This document shows positions 1-10,007 of a DNA stretch of 64,000 bases, piece by piece. Each line of letters starts with the position of its first letter. Position 1 is the first letter of the stretch. Position numbers and translations under genes: made by a program. Source of the stretch: Cutaneotrichosporon cavernicola. Taxonomy: Eukaryota > Basidiomycota > Tremellomycetes > Trichosporonales > Trichosporonaceae. The notes under the pieces were generated by a model. It had not been told where the DNA came from. It did no database searches and worked only from the letters and a program-made list of their open reading frames with translations. The DNA is taken from positions 186,001 through 250,000 of the forward strand of contig NC_083394.1 in the NCBI RefSeq assembly GCF_030864355.1. Direction: 5' to 3'.

Positions 1-1137
1 CGGGCTTGTTCGTCTGTCCGTTGTTGTGGTCGCCAGTGCGACTGGTAAGGTACTCTCTGGGGTAGCGTGCTGCGTATCCGTTGGTATGCCCGTTGTGTGC
101 ACTGTATGATCCGGTTGGGAGACCAATGGATTGAGAAATGGCGTGTTTGTCGCGCTCGTGCTCGAGAGGTATGGTACGCGCCCCATGTCCCTCGGGGTCA
201 AGCGATTCTCCGTTAAGATGCGCTGGGCGGAGAGGCACGTGTGGCATCTCCCATGCGGTGCTTGGGCGGGGAATGACCTCGTGCAGCACGGGCGTGGAGA
301 TCGTCGGGCGGTGCTTGCGGCGGTTACTGAAGGCGCGGAGCGCATTCTTGACGCGTTTGAAGGCGTTGCGTTTCTGCAGGGCGAGGCTCCAACTAGACGC
401 GCTGAAAAGGCGCAGGCGCTGGTCCTCCTCGTCGTAGGATATGTCGTCGAGCGCCTTGACGCCTTTGGACACCTCAGCCCCCTCCGTCCCGTCTGTGTGC
501 TCGGTCCTATAGGTGCCTGACGACTCGGTGCTCTCTCTATTCTCGTTTATGATGCGTGCCGGGTTGAGTGGATGGGTAGGGGTCTGGGTAGAGACGTGCG
601 CGGGAATGGGTGGTGTGGAGGGGGGAGTGATTCTGCGGGCTGCCTCACGGCGCGCAAAGGCTGGTCCGATGGAGTACGGGTTGATCATGGAAGGCCTTGG
701 GAGGCTGAGCTCGGGTGGCACAGCGCGGATCGTCCCGTGCCCCTCGCCGTTATGTCGGGGCCGCGCAGGGAGAGAGTGGCGCGTTTGCGAGGGGTCATCC
801 TGTGGGGTCGACGTCGCAGGCCCGTGACCGTGCCCCGCGAAGAACATTCCGCGGGCTGTCCGTCAGTAATACGCCGAGGGGTAGACGTACGGGAGTGTGA
901 TTTTGAGGACCGCGAACTCTTGCGTCGAGGGATCTCGAGTCTGTCGGGTAGAGTGAAGCCTATTCCTTGGGCCGCGCGCGGGACGCTCGGCGCAGGTGGC
1001 ATGGGCGAGAGTGGGTCTGCCTTTGTGGGAGCGTGTTTGGGGATGGGCAGTGGGCGGGGGATTGGCAGCTGCAATGAGTCCTTTGGGGGTTGGGCCGACG
1101 CCTTGCGCGTGCGGTCGGTACGGGAGATGACGGGCAT
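1..1137 (-). CDS. Hypothetical disordered protein, 3' end cut by the window edge
   Basis: The start is ATG at 1137 in a good ACAATG context. Exon 1 is 1137-891, a 35-nt intron 890-856 has a GTACGT donor and a TACTGAC branch site, and exon 2 runs from 855 off the left edge. About 367 residues are visible. The protein is rich in Pro, Ser, Arg and Thr and looks disordered, with Pro-rich runs near residues 15-60 and a short basic, possibly helical stretch (QKRNAFKRVKNALRAFSNRR) further on. There is no signal peptide, membrane segment or catalytic motif. The splice is supported because without it the frame hits a stop at 687-685, while the spliced frame stays open for 855 nt to the edge. I do not recognise a family; it could be a regulatory or scaffold protein. 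Confidence 0.6.
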
Positions 1138-1748
1138 TGTCGTACTGAGTGGATGGAGAGGAAGGTAAGTGCAGGAAAGTGTAGAGAGTGAGGGTTAAGA
1201 ATCAGTGGTGAACGAGGTGACGCGAAGGCGGATGTGGACACGGAGGATCTGCATCACGAGGATGCAACCCACGGTCCTGGAGTGGGGGAGGGAAAGGAAG
1301 CGAGGCGAAGAGGCGAGGTGCATGGGTGTTTGATGCTTCCGAGGCGTCGCTGTGGGCAGAGCTTTGGGTGCGTTGGACGGGCAAAGTGATGAGCAAGACT
1401 TGATGGGCAGTACCCCAACCCCCTCCCAGGATGAAGGGGTGCTTTGGTGGTCAGTGCGCGCAAGGTCATTCGCGTCGAGTCGCAGGTATTGGTGGTAGGT
1501 CAACAGGTAAAAAAAGGTAAACAGGTAGTCAGTGGTGGTCGGTGCGTTGTTAAAAGTTAAAAAGTAACATGAGACAGAGTGTCACCTGTTCTTGTGATGA
1601 TCTGATTCTAGATGGTCGGCAGATCTAAACGATACATTGTTGTGCATGCAAGATTCAAAAGGTCTAGGGTATTTCTATAGTCTCCATTATCCAAACAACA
1701 TGTTCGTACTTCTGATCTCCACTTGGTGTCCTACGTCTCTTTGCCCCA
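1138..1748. other. Intergenic region between two minus-strand genes
   Basis: This stretch should hold the promoter and 5' UTR of the gene starting at 1137 and the 3' end of the transporter ending at 1749. Reading frames here are short, overlap on both strands and lack splice-supported structure. I see no RNA gene. Confidence 0.5.
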
Positions 1749-3542
1749 CTACTTGGTCTCCATACCCATCCCCTTCTCGTCCAGGGTACTGCCCGCCTCG
1801 CACTCACGGGATGCCTCCTCAGCAGTCTTCTCTTCGCTGACCTGTGCGCGTCGGCGATACCAGCCCCACACCGGAACGCCGTTCGACACAATGCCCGAGA
1901 CCAGGAACATGACGCCAATGAAGATCCCGGCGTAAGTAAACTTGTCGTTGGCCGCAGTGATGAGCGCTGTTGTCAGCTACGTTGCAAACTCTAACGGAGC
2001 AGTCGCTAAGAGCGCGGGGCGAGGCACCCGAACGCTCGGAGCGCTGCTGCTTGACCAAGCGCAGGGACTGCCGACTCACTACCGGAAATGACGGGGCCCA
2101 CAAGCGAAGGTACCGCGAGACACGTAATGAGCATTCCGAAGCGCATCCCAGTCTCCTCGAGTGGCGAGACAGCCGCCGTCGCACTGCCTGCGAGCGTAAA
2201 CCACGCGCCGTTGAGCACCCCCCAAAGGATTAGTCCAATGATCGCAGGCGCAGGTCCAACTGGTGGCACCCAAAGCGCGATCATGACGATTGCGCTAGCG
2301 ATGCCAAGCGAGCACCAGACCTTCATCACGCCGATAGCGTCGGCAAGCACACCGGAGCCGAGGCGGCCAACGACGGAACCCGCCTGCAAAATCGCGACCG
2401 AGTAAACCGAGATGTTGTCCGGAAGCCGGTTGTTCTGTGCATACGTCAGGGAAGCAAAGGTCGGGGACATGATGCTATCCGTTAACACAATCTTGGAAGG
2501 GGACTCACTTCATGCCGTACAGCATGGCACCCAGGACAAGGAAGACATATGGTGGCTCTGACCATGGCCTACGGACGTCGCGCCAGGGCGGCGGGGTCCG
2601 AGGAGGGAGGCGACCACGCATGAAGAAGCACGCTGGAAGCATGAGGACAAAGTTGAATCCTCCGATGATGAGCATTGTGTTGCGATATGAGAGCCGCTGG
2701 AAGAGCTTGTCGAGCATGAACGGGTAAATGATGCCGCCGATGCCCGAGCCACAGATGACGATGCCGATTGCTGTCGAGCGGCGACGGAGGAACCAGTGCG
2801 CGACGACGGCGCCGGAGGGCGCGTACGCCAATGATCCGGCGACACCGAACGCGAGGAACGACAGGAGGAAGTGCCAGTACTTGGTCGAGACTGGTGTCAG
2901 CGAAAATATCTAGTCTGCTGGCCTCAGAGCCAAACAGTTGCCCGCTCAAGCGGTGGAAAACACCGGTAAACACCGGCAATCCCCGGAGGCTGGGACGAAG
3001 CCGAATGAAAACTCCAGCCAGAACTCACAAGCAAGGCCGACGATCGCGACAAAGGTGAGAACAGTGCAGGCCGACACAAGCAGGCGTGCGCCATGGATAT
3101 CGAAGAAGCGGCCGGAGAAGATGGCGAGCGAGAACTCGGCAAAGCTCACAATCGAACCCAGCCACGCCACTGTCGCTTTGTCATACCCCTTAAGCTGGTG
3201 CTCGAGATAGTAGTCTTGCAATTGCCCAAAGGCCATGACTGAGGTCAGTCTCCTCTAGCGATTGGGCTTACTGAAGCCGAAGATGCAGAAGGGGAGGAAC
3301 ATGGCCGAGAGGACGCAGAGCCATGCTTCGAGACCCCCATCTGGCGGTGGGCCTATGTCGTCCGCCGCATTGCCATGATCGGCAGACTGGACAGGTGTGA
3401 GCTTGGTGAGCTGCTCGTCATGGGTCTGCGTATCGGGGAGTGGTGTAGAGAAGCCTGTGGTGGACGGCGCGGCGTCGGAGATGATGGAAAAGTTCGAGCG
3501 ATGGGACTGCCGCGACGCAGAACGTGTAAGACGTGTGCTCAT
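1749..3542 (-). CDS. Major facilitator transporter, monocarboxylate transporter-like
   Basis: Five exons (3542-3272, 3238-3029, 2890-2509, 2474-2083, 1966-1749) encode 490 residues. After an acidic, Ser/Thr-rich cytoplasmic N-terminus comes PPDGGLEAW leading into the first membrane helix, the signature of fungal MCT-family (SLC16-like) carriers. Further family marks are FGQLQDYYLE after helix 1, STKYWHFLLS, and GSGIGGIIYPF in the middle helices. The family moves monocarboxylates, riboflavin or related small acids across the plasma membrane; substrate cannot be read from sequence. All junctions are GT-AG. Two introns are 33-34 nt, and two (2891-3028 and 1967-2082) are longer at 138 and 116 nt. 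The C-terminal tail is acidic and short. Confidence 0.85.
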
Positions 3543-4076
3543 GAGATCAAGAAGACGTGGACGGAGCGATAACAGGAAGCGATGGCCGTTCAGCGGCCTT
3601 GAGATTGGAGTCTACAGGCAGGGGTAGGTAGAAAATGACCGGGTGGGAAGACTTCCAGGTCCAAGCTGCCGGAAACGGGGATAACGGCGGACTGTATCCC
3701 GAGGATTAATTAAGCGAGATACGCGGAACTGTGTCAAAATGACTCGGCATCTTAGCACTCCACTCTCCATACTTCCCCATAGACTGTACATTCCTAGCTC
3801 ATGTCAGCATTCCAGCTCCCATGACCGCGAGCAGGCTCAATAGCTCGTCAGAAAGTGTCGACTTGGCGTACGCATTGCGCGATTTCCTCAGCCCCCAGCT
3901 GCCGACACGTTCTTGCGCTGGTGTTCATGCTCATCTAACAAACCATTCCTAACTCCGCCGAGCTCTGCTCCAGTGCCTTACCTGCCTAACATCGGCCAAA
4001 CTTGCGTCTTCGTCATCCGAACTCGGCTCCTCACCGTCGTCAACAAACGATTGCTGGGGCAGGCAAGCAAAAGATA
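3543..4076. other. Intergenic region upstream of the MCT-like gene
   Basis: This lies between the transporter start and the tRNA-Val 3' end and probably contains the transporter promoter. There is no convincing reading frame and no clear repeat. Confidence 0.5.
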
Positions 4077-4165
4077 TGACCTCTGGCGGGATCGAACCGC
4101 CGACCTCATGCGTAAATCGTATTCACGTGTTAAGCATGCGCTCTAACCAGCTGAGCTAAGTGGCC
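4077..4165 (-). tRNA. tRNA-Val (anticodon AAC) with a 15-nt intron
   Basis: The minus strand folds into a tRNA: D stem GCTC/GAGC, anticodon stem CATGC/GCATG, T arm GGCGG-TTCGATC-CCGCC and a 7-bp acceptor stem with one A-A mismatch and one G-U pair. The anticodon loop reads TTAACA before the interruption, the same as other fungal tRNA-Val(AAC). About 15 nt after position 37 do not fit the loop and are taken as a canonical nuclear tRNA intron, leaving a 74-nt mature tRNA. The short variable loop rules out tRNA-Leu(TAA), the other reading of the loop. Confidence 0.85.
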
Positions 4166-4710
4166 TGGTTTACGACAAAATGTGACCCTTGCGCCAGTGT
4201 TTTGATCAGGTCTGGCCTGTGGCCCTCCGGCAAGTTGGCAACCTGGTGGATTGTGTGCCCCTCACACGATGGCGTTCTACTATGCCCCTGCGTGCTGCGT
4301 GGCGCGGCACAGTGTTCAGATCCAGTGGGTGCCGTCTGATCAGTCTGTCTTTCGCCAAACTCGAGCCATGAAGGGACTACAGTGGTACAGTAGGTTTATA
4401 TGCAGTAGGTCCTCAGTGCCACTCTCCCACGACCGCTTTCCTGTTCACCTTCTCTGTTACTGACTTGCCTTGCACTGGCTCCACTGATCAGCATGGTCAT
4501 TAGATCGGCGGGGTGACGGCTAGTATAAGAAACATCTTCATCCCCATCACCTTCTCGATTTGTTACTTCTTCCACTTCCACATCTCACCTGTGAGACGCT
4601 TGAGTTCGTCTCATTCTGCCACACACATTCCTCGTGTGTGTTGACATCCAGTGTTCTGTTGGCATCCTCCCCTGGATCCGTCGTCACCCGTTCTCTGCGC
4701 CCCATCCAAG
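4166..4710. other. Intergenic region upstream of the F-box-like gene
   Basis: This carries the tRNA upstream flank and the promoter and 5' UTR of the gene at 4711. The last 200 bases are rich in pyrimidines on the plus strand, as is usual before fungal start codons. No other gene is supported. Confidence 0.5.
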
Positions 4711-5868
4711 ATGCTCGACACCCTCAGTTGGGTTTTCCGCGAGGTCCTCTTCCTCTTCCTTGTCTTCCTCCCCATCCTTCTTCTTCTCTCTTCCTCCGGT
4801 CAACCCCCCATCGACATTGTCTACTTAGCCCAAGCCACGACAACCACCTTCAAAGCGTTAGTCCGCCGTCATCCTCGCCCCCCACGAATCGAATTCTCGC
4901 GCCATCCGCACATCGTCGAAGCAATCTTACGACACAGCGACACGCAGACCCTCCAAGCATTCCGCCTCACAACCAGCCGTCTCTGCCTACTATCCTATAC
5001 TCTCCTATCGCAACACGTAACAATCACAGACGAGAACCTGGAACCACAACCCGCCGGCGTCCCCTTTGTCCCTCAATACCCCGATCTCGTACCGGGCTGG
5101 CGGGCGACCTCATCCTACACCCGAATCCTCGACATCCAATACGGCGCCAAATGGCAACTCCTCATCCGGGAAGTTGGAAGTCTGCTGTCCCGCCTCCCCT
5201 CTCTCGAGTTGGTTAGGGTCCACAACTCGGTCCGTGAACTCGACTACATGCTCGCTCGTCGTGAACGCTTCCTCCTCCCGAATGCCAAAGTAAATACCGT
5301 CCACTTCCACGACCTGACATGCGACATTCGGCCTGTGCTCCGTGGAAGCATCCCATACGGCGGGGGAGACGTGTTCATCAACCTCCGTCATTCGCGGAAC
5401 CGTCCACCAACCCCACTAGGAACGTTCGATGGAGGCCCCGGACCATCGGGATACGTGGTCTACCTCTTCCTCACCCTCGCTAGTGGTGGACACGACCACA
5501 TTCCAAGGCTGAATAGGGCTGGTGCGCCGGCCGTCGAGGCATGGCGCGCGCTCTTGCCTTATCTCGCCGGTCAGGTCGTCCAGTTCATTGTGAGTGCGTC
5601 GTCTGAGAACACGTACATCTTCGTTGGAGACAGAGACGACACTCCCTCCCCCCTGGCAAGTTTGGGCCGGCGCAGCGTCATGACGCCTCGCGACCGTCGT
5701 CGGCTCGTTAGACTGCTCGACAAGGAACTCCGAGCGCTCCTCGCGGAAGGATACTTTTCTCCGCAAGCGGCCAGGAACCGCGTCGAGCGCCAAGTAGGCT
5801 TTGCCACGTTCGAGGATATTGAGGAGATGGTTGGGCCGGACCTCTTCCCATTGATTATGGCCCCGTAG
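4711..5868 (+). CDS. F-box-like protein with an N-terminal hydrophobic segment
   Basis: This is a single-exon gene of 385 residues. The first ATG in frame is at 4711; the frame extends upstream only through a GTG. Residues about 4-28 form a strongly hydrophobic helix (VLFLFLVFLPILLLL), suggesting a signal anchor. The segment around residues 75-105 (HIVEAILRHSD..LQAFRLTTSRLC) resembles an F-box, in which a hydrophobic helix is followed by a Leu-rich turn. The rest is Arg-rich and lacks catalytic motifs. Tremellomycetes carry many rapidly evolving F-box-like proteins of this size, and this is probably one. If so it would recruit substrates to an SCF ubiquitin ligase, though a membrane-anchored version would be unusual. 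Function is unproven. Confidence 0.6.
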   Translation: MLDTLSWVFREVLFLFLVFLPILLLLSSSGQPPIDIVYLAQATTTTFKALVRRHPRPPRIEFSRHPHIVEAILRHSDTQTLQAFRLTTSRLCLLSYTLLSQHVTITDENLEPQPAGVPFVPQYPDLVPGWRATSSYTRILDIQYGAKWQLLIREVGSLLSRLPSLELVRVHNSVRELDYMLARRERFLLPNAKVNTVHFHDLTCDIRPVLRGSIPYGGGDVFINLRHSRNRPPTPLGTFDGGPGPSGYVVYLFLTLASGGHDHIPRLNRAGAPAVEAWRALLPYLAGQVVQFIVSASSENTYIFVGDRDDTPSPLASLGRRSVMTPRDRRRLVRLLDKELRALLAEGYFSPQAARNRVERQVGFATFEDIEEMVGPDLFPLIMAP

Positions 5869-6130
5869 CCGGACGCTTGCGACTGGTGGGAACACGCTGA
5901 TCGGTGGAGGCTCTGTCGAATAGACCCGTAGACTTGTGCATCCAGGACACTGCCAGTGCGCGGAACAGTGCTCGTACGCGCGTTGCTCACCTGAGCTCCG
6001 GAGTGATGTGGGTGGCGACCTCATTCGGGAGCGGCGAGGTTGGCTACTGGATTGCTCTGGTTGTTGCTTCCATCACGCGATTGGAGAGCCGCGGGGGATG
6101 TTACGAGGTAGACTCTGCATGCTCTACTGG

Positions 6131-8034
6131 CTACTTGGTCCGCATGCGCGCGATCCCAACGCCTAATGAATCGACGCTCGCGCGCGCCAGAGGTGTCCCT
6201 AGTCCCGCGAAAGACCTGGGCCCAGAGTCGATGTATCCGTCGTTTGTCGTGAATCTTGGCTCATCGTACACATCATCCACGTCCCCCCGATCACCATTAA
6301 CAGGCTCAAGTGCTATCCCCTGCCAATCCTCGGGTTCAGTCGCTGGCTCAATCTTCTTCCGCTTGGGCAAGTCGACCCGCTCATAGAAGAGCATGAACAC
6401 CTGTGCCGCGCTCGACGCGAGCTCGTCGGTGCCGACTTCGTCGACGTCGGCATCCGAGATCCGCAGCCACCCCTTGCCCGGAACGCCGAGGGGTGCGCCG
6501 GGCTTCCGCCGAATTGCGACAAAGTGACCCGAACTGTGCGCGTACCCGTAGTGCAGGATGGCCGATTGGAGGCGATACAGCGCGCGCGGCCGTTCGCCAA
6601 TGCCCCCAACCCCACTTCCCCCTCGTCCCGCAAGAGCCGCCGCGACGCTCCCGAGAGCCGCTTTCGGCTCCCACACGCCGCGCGCCATGTATGGCCCAAG
6701 GTCGAACATGAGTGGGTAGGCTACGCGCGCCGTCTTCTTCAACAATTGCCCGTACGGCGTGTACTCGGAGCGTACAAAGTGGAAGCGCAATGTCTGGGGA
6801 GCGCGTGTGACTGCCGTTTCGCGCAGACATTCTGTGCGTACCACTTCCCACCTCACGTCCTTGGGTGCGCCGCCCTCGTTGCCCACCACGCCGGCCTCGA
6901 CCATTGCGCGTAACCGGGAGGCGACCTTGGCCGCGTGCGCACGGCTCTTCTTCCCCTCTAGTCGTTCGGCACGCTCGGCGTACTTGAGCGCCGTTGCGCG
7001 GGTCGTGCACATGTCGCAGGTGACGTCTGATAGCGGTTCGGGCGCCAGGTACTCGGAGATGCAGTCGTCGAGTGTCACTTCGCCCTGGCGTCAGCGCGGG
7101 CCAATGCAGAGGAGGGAGTGAAGTGAGCCGAGAGGGAAGCATATGCCTGGATTGGAGCGGGAAAGCGCTCACCCGCAGATAACGACGGTGGCGAAGCGAG
7201 GCGAACAACACTCACCGATCTTGGTACCGACAGCTCCATACCACCGAGCGTGTCCATGCGCACGACGTCAGAGTATCCGCAGCGCGCGCATATCCTCCTC
7301 CGCGCCAGCAGACCTTCCCACGGGACCGAGAGCGCATCATTCCGCTTCGGGGGCGGATAAGGTCTTGGTGGGATAGAGGGTGCGGCGCTCGGGGCTGGTG
7401 ATGCCGCGCGCGAGGACGCGAGTGAGGGGGCTAAGGAGTTCGGAAGGAGCTCGAGGGCGACATTGAGTCCACCGCGCACCCGCGCAACCTCTTTGGCAGC
7501 CTTTGCCGCTTCGTCCGACACGGCCTCGGCCAGGACCACAAACAGTTCGTGAGCGTCCTGCTGCTCTCGTGTGGCGAGGAGGCGGCGAATTTGTGGAAGA
7601 GGCGAGAGGGCGGCGAGGAGAACATGTGGCCTGAGCGGGGCCGGGTGCTTTGCATGACCGGTATTCAAGTCTGCCAGGATGTCGTAGAGTGCATCGCAGA
7701 CTGGGGTGGGGATGTCGACGGACTCTGCGGCTCCAATCACGCGTGATAGGTATCCTGTCAGAGTAGGGAGGGATGCGAAAGCTTGGAGTACGCTGTTCAT
7801 GTAGCATAGCGTGCCGCTTAGGTTTACCATGCCTGGAAAGTGGTCTCCTGGGTCGTTGGGGATTCTTGGTTCACGGTCGGCATGGCGAGAAGCGGAGGGG
7901 GAAGGGGAGGCCAGGGCTAGGGGCGCCGAGAACAGACCCATCTTGTTCAGCTTTGCGGTTACGCTGACGATGAAGGCGATGGCGACGGCAATGACGAAGG
8001 GCAGGATTGCTGCTAGGTCATGGGCTGCAAGCAT
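6131..8034 (-). CDS. Ubiquitin-specific protease, membrane-anchored UBP1/USP30 type
   Basis: Two exons (8034-7216 and 7084-6131, 131-nt intron) encode 590 residues. Residues about 8-28 form a transmembrane helix (LAAILPFVIAVAIAFIVSV), as in yeast Ubp1 and animal USP30, which sit in ER, mitochondrial or peroxisomal membranes. The Cys box GTLCYMNSVLQ follows near residue 75. Two CxxC pairs (CARC and CDMC) make the zinc-binding fingers. The His box (SSGHFVAIRR) and the following acidic motif (WLRISDADVDEV) complete the catalytic triad, and the domain ends in VFMLFYER. The enzyme should cleave ubiquitin from membrane-bound substrates. The Cys box is unusual because the position before Thr/Cys that is normally Asn is Thr. 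The start at 8034 is preceded by an overlapping short upstream ATG frame. Confidence 0.85.
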
Positions 8035-8239
8035 GGCATGCTCGAGGATGGTGGCGAATGCAGAAGGAGATGAGAAAGGTGGTGATGAGGATATTTGTTG
8101 CGGTTGATGTCCAAAGAGAAGAACGAGATGGAGAAGCCTGGCCACTCGTCATCCCTGTCTTGAATGCAAGTTACTTCCGCCCACACTTCACTCACAACAT
8201 CAACAATCAACCATCAACCATCAACTTGTACCGAGCATC

Positions 8240-8550
8240 ATGCCAGACGATCGCCTCCAGAACGCACGCGAGGCCTTGGACAGTGCGTAGCGCCTGAGGG
8301 AAAGTATTGATGACAGCATTGCACGACCTGTCGCAGCTCCTACAGACTGGTGTGTTGACGACGCGCGACGCGTCACGCCTACCGCCGAATTCCGCCACCG
8401 TGCTAACCCTAGGCCTCGACAAGCAAACGCTCTCCATCTGCGTTGGCATGATCGAGCAGGGTGCGAACCCAGACACGCTTGCGGTAGGTGACAACTAGAC
8501 TGTGTTGACTCCAGGCCGTCATTAAGGAGCTTCGCAAAGAGAAGGAATAG
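8240..8550 (+). CDS. MZT1: MOZART1, mitotic-spindle organizing protein 1
   Basis: Four small exons (8240-8282, 8317-8349, 8413-8483, 8515-8550) encode only 60 residues. The spliced product contains the family hallmarks: ETLHxxSQLLxTGLD (here DTLHDLSQLLQTGLD), QTLSICVGMIEQGANPD and AVIKELRKEKE at the C-terminus. MOZART1 binds the N-termini of gamma-tubulin complex proteins and is needed to recruit and activate gamma-tubulin complexes at the spindle pole body. Length and gene structure match fungal homologues. Introns are 34, 63 and 31 nt with clear branch sites. Three introns in a 183-nt coding sequence make the gene easy to miss. It is divergent from the ubiquitin protease, 205 bases away. 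Confidence 0.93.
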
Positions 8551-8668
8551 GCTTGTTGACATCCGGCGACTCGTCAAGTCTGGGTCATCCGCCTCGGTCC
8601 ATCCACCCTCTCATTCTCTGTTTCCGCTATATTGTGCATCCACCGTTGTACTGCTACGTGTTACTAGT

Positions 8669-9704
8669 CTAGTCGTGCTTCCGCCCGCCCACACTGAGGT
8701 TGAGCGTGGATGGCAGCGACTCCTCCCCGATGCTGAAGAGGAGCGCCACTCCACCAATCACAAAGAGGATCAGCAGGATAGAAGTGCCAGTGAGGAGGAC
8801 AAACGGCGCCGAGTAGTCGGTGCCCTTGGACTTGGGCTTGGTCTGGCTCTTGTTCTTGGCGACCTCGACGGGCTCCTCAATCTGGCGCGCGTAGTGGAAC
8901 CGAGGCTGTGCGTCCTTGACGATCACGAGAAGAGGCGGTGAGTCAGGCTGCGTCATGCTCTTCAGACCGGCCTGCACGCCACGGCTAGCGGTATTCCACA
9001 GCTCCGAGCCCTCGACCGCATTGTCGAGGCGGATGCACACGGCGTCCCACCCTGCGCTCGTGAACGACCACAACGAGTCAGCCAGCGCAACGAGTGCCGA
9101 CAGCTCGCGCGAGAGCGTCTGGCCCGCCTCTGGATGTTAGCAGAGTTTTGAGCCTGATCAGAGTAAACGTACTGCTGGTAGCGAGGTCGAGGGTGTCGAG
9201 AAGGTGCTTGACGATGGGGAGCTGGGAGACGCGTTCCAGCGCCTCAGCGGCCGCCGTCTTGAACGGCTCGAGGACAGACTCTGCGTCGTCCGCGATGTAG
9301 AACGATGGCGACGGGAGCGACGCAGGGAGCACGTCTGCAAGTCAGCGTCAACGCCAATTCGCCGATCATGCGATGCAAGTGGAGGCGATGGACGCGTTAC
9401 AAGGGGACCTCTCCTGGCATGCAGCCTGCGATCCTGCGATCAACTCACCCTGCGCATGTCCGCCCTCGAGGATAACCACGCGAGGTCGCTTCTCTCCGTT
9501 GTCCCACAGGCTGACGAGGTGCGCCCACATGCCCTCGTCCTTGGGCGTGTCCTGTGCCGAAATGTCACCGCCGAGGTGGTGCGACATGACCGCGCTTGCC
9601 TGCTCGGCGTTGAGCATCGGCGCATGCTGCCCCTCCGGAGCAGGGAAGAGGTACACCTGAGTGGCGGCGAGTGCCGCCGGGAGTAGGAGGAGATGTGTCC
9701 TCAT
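8669..9704 (-). CDS. Vps3844-like type I membrane protein (vacuolar sorting)
   Basis: Three exons (9704-9449, 9334-9173, 9129-8669) encode 292 residues. There is an N-terminal signal peptide (MRTHLLLLPAALAATQVYLF), a lumenal domain, and one C-terminal transmembrane helix near residues 245-270 followed by a short tail containing GEESLPS. The mature N-terminus with NAEQASAVMSHHLGG, the VVILEGG segment and the membrane region PFVLLTGTSILLILFVIGG followed by SIGEESLPS resemble fungal Vps3844/DUF3844 proteins, which are linked to vacuolar protein sorting and V-ATPase assembly. Typical members have a Cys-rich segment just before the helix; here that stretch is Lys-rich and has no cysteines, so the assignment is tentative. 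Confidence 0.6.
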
Positions 9705-10007
9705 GATGGGTTTGTGGATGGCTCGTTGATGGCGAGGAAGGTGTGTTGGGTGACGCTTCGAGGGGGAGTGACTGTCATCGTCATGCCATTTGCTTCCGGG
9801 GTGGGGAAAGGGAACAACACAACAAAAGTCGATTATGACTGACGGTGGGATTCGAACACTTGTCGGGGAGTAGATTAGCGCTGGGCTGCCCCACTCTCTC
9901 ATCCTCAACCCACGCTCATGGAGAATGCCCCTTCCCAAGTCCACTCCGACGACCAGATGCGTATGATTACATTTGTCTATGTGAGATATCCCAACCCTCT
10001 GGCACGT
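9705..10007. other. Intergenic region with a tRNA-like remnant
   Basis: This contains the upstream region of the Vps3844-like gene and the 3' flank of SLX9. On the minus strand, 9910-9836 has a tRNA-like T-loop (TTCGAATC) and 3' acceptor half, but the D arm and anticodon stem do not pair. I treat it as a possible decayed tRNA rather than a gene. Confidence 0.35.

Noticed and set aside
4560..5216. A 218-codon frame overlapping the F-box-like gene in another phase.
   Set aside because: It is Pro/Ser-rich, lies over the gene whose frame continues to a natural stop, and starts inside the upstream leader.
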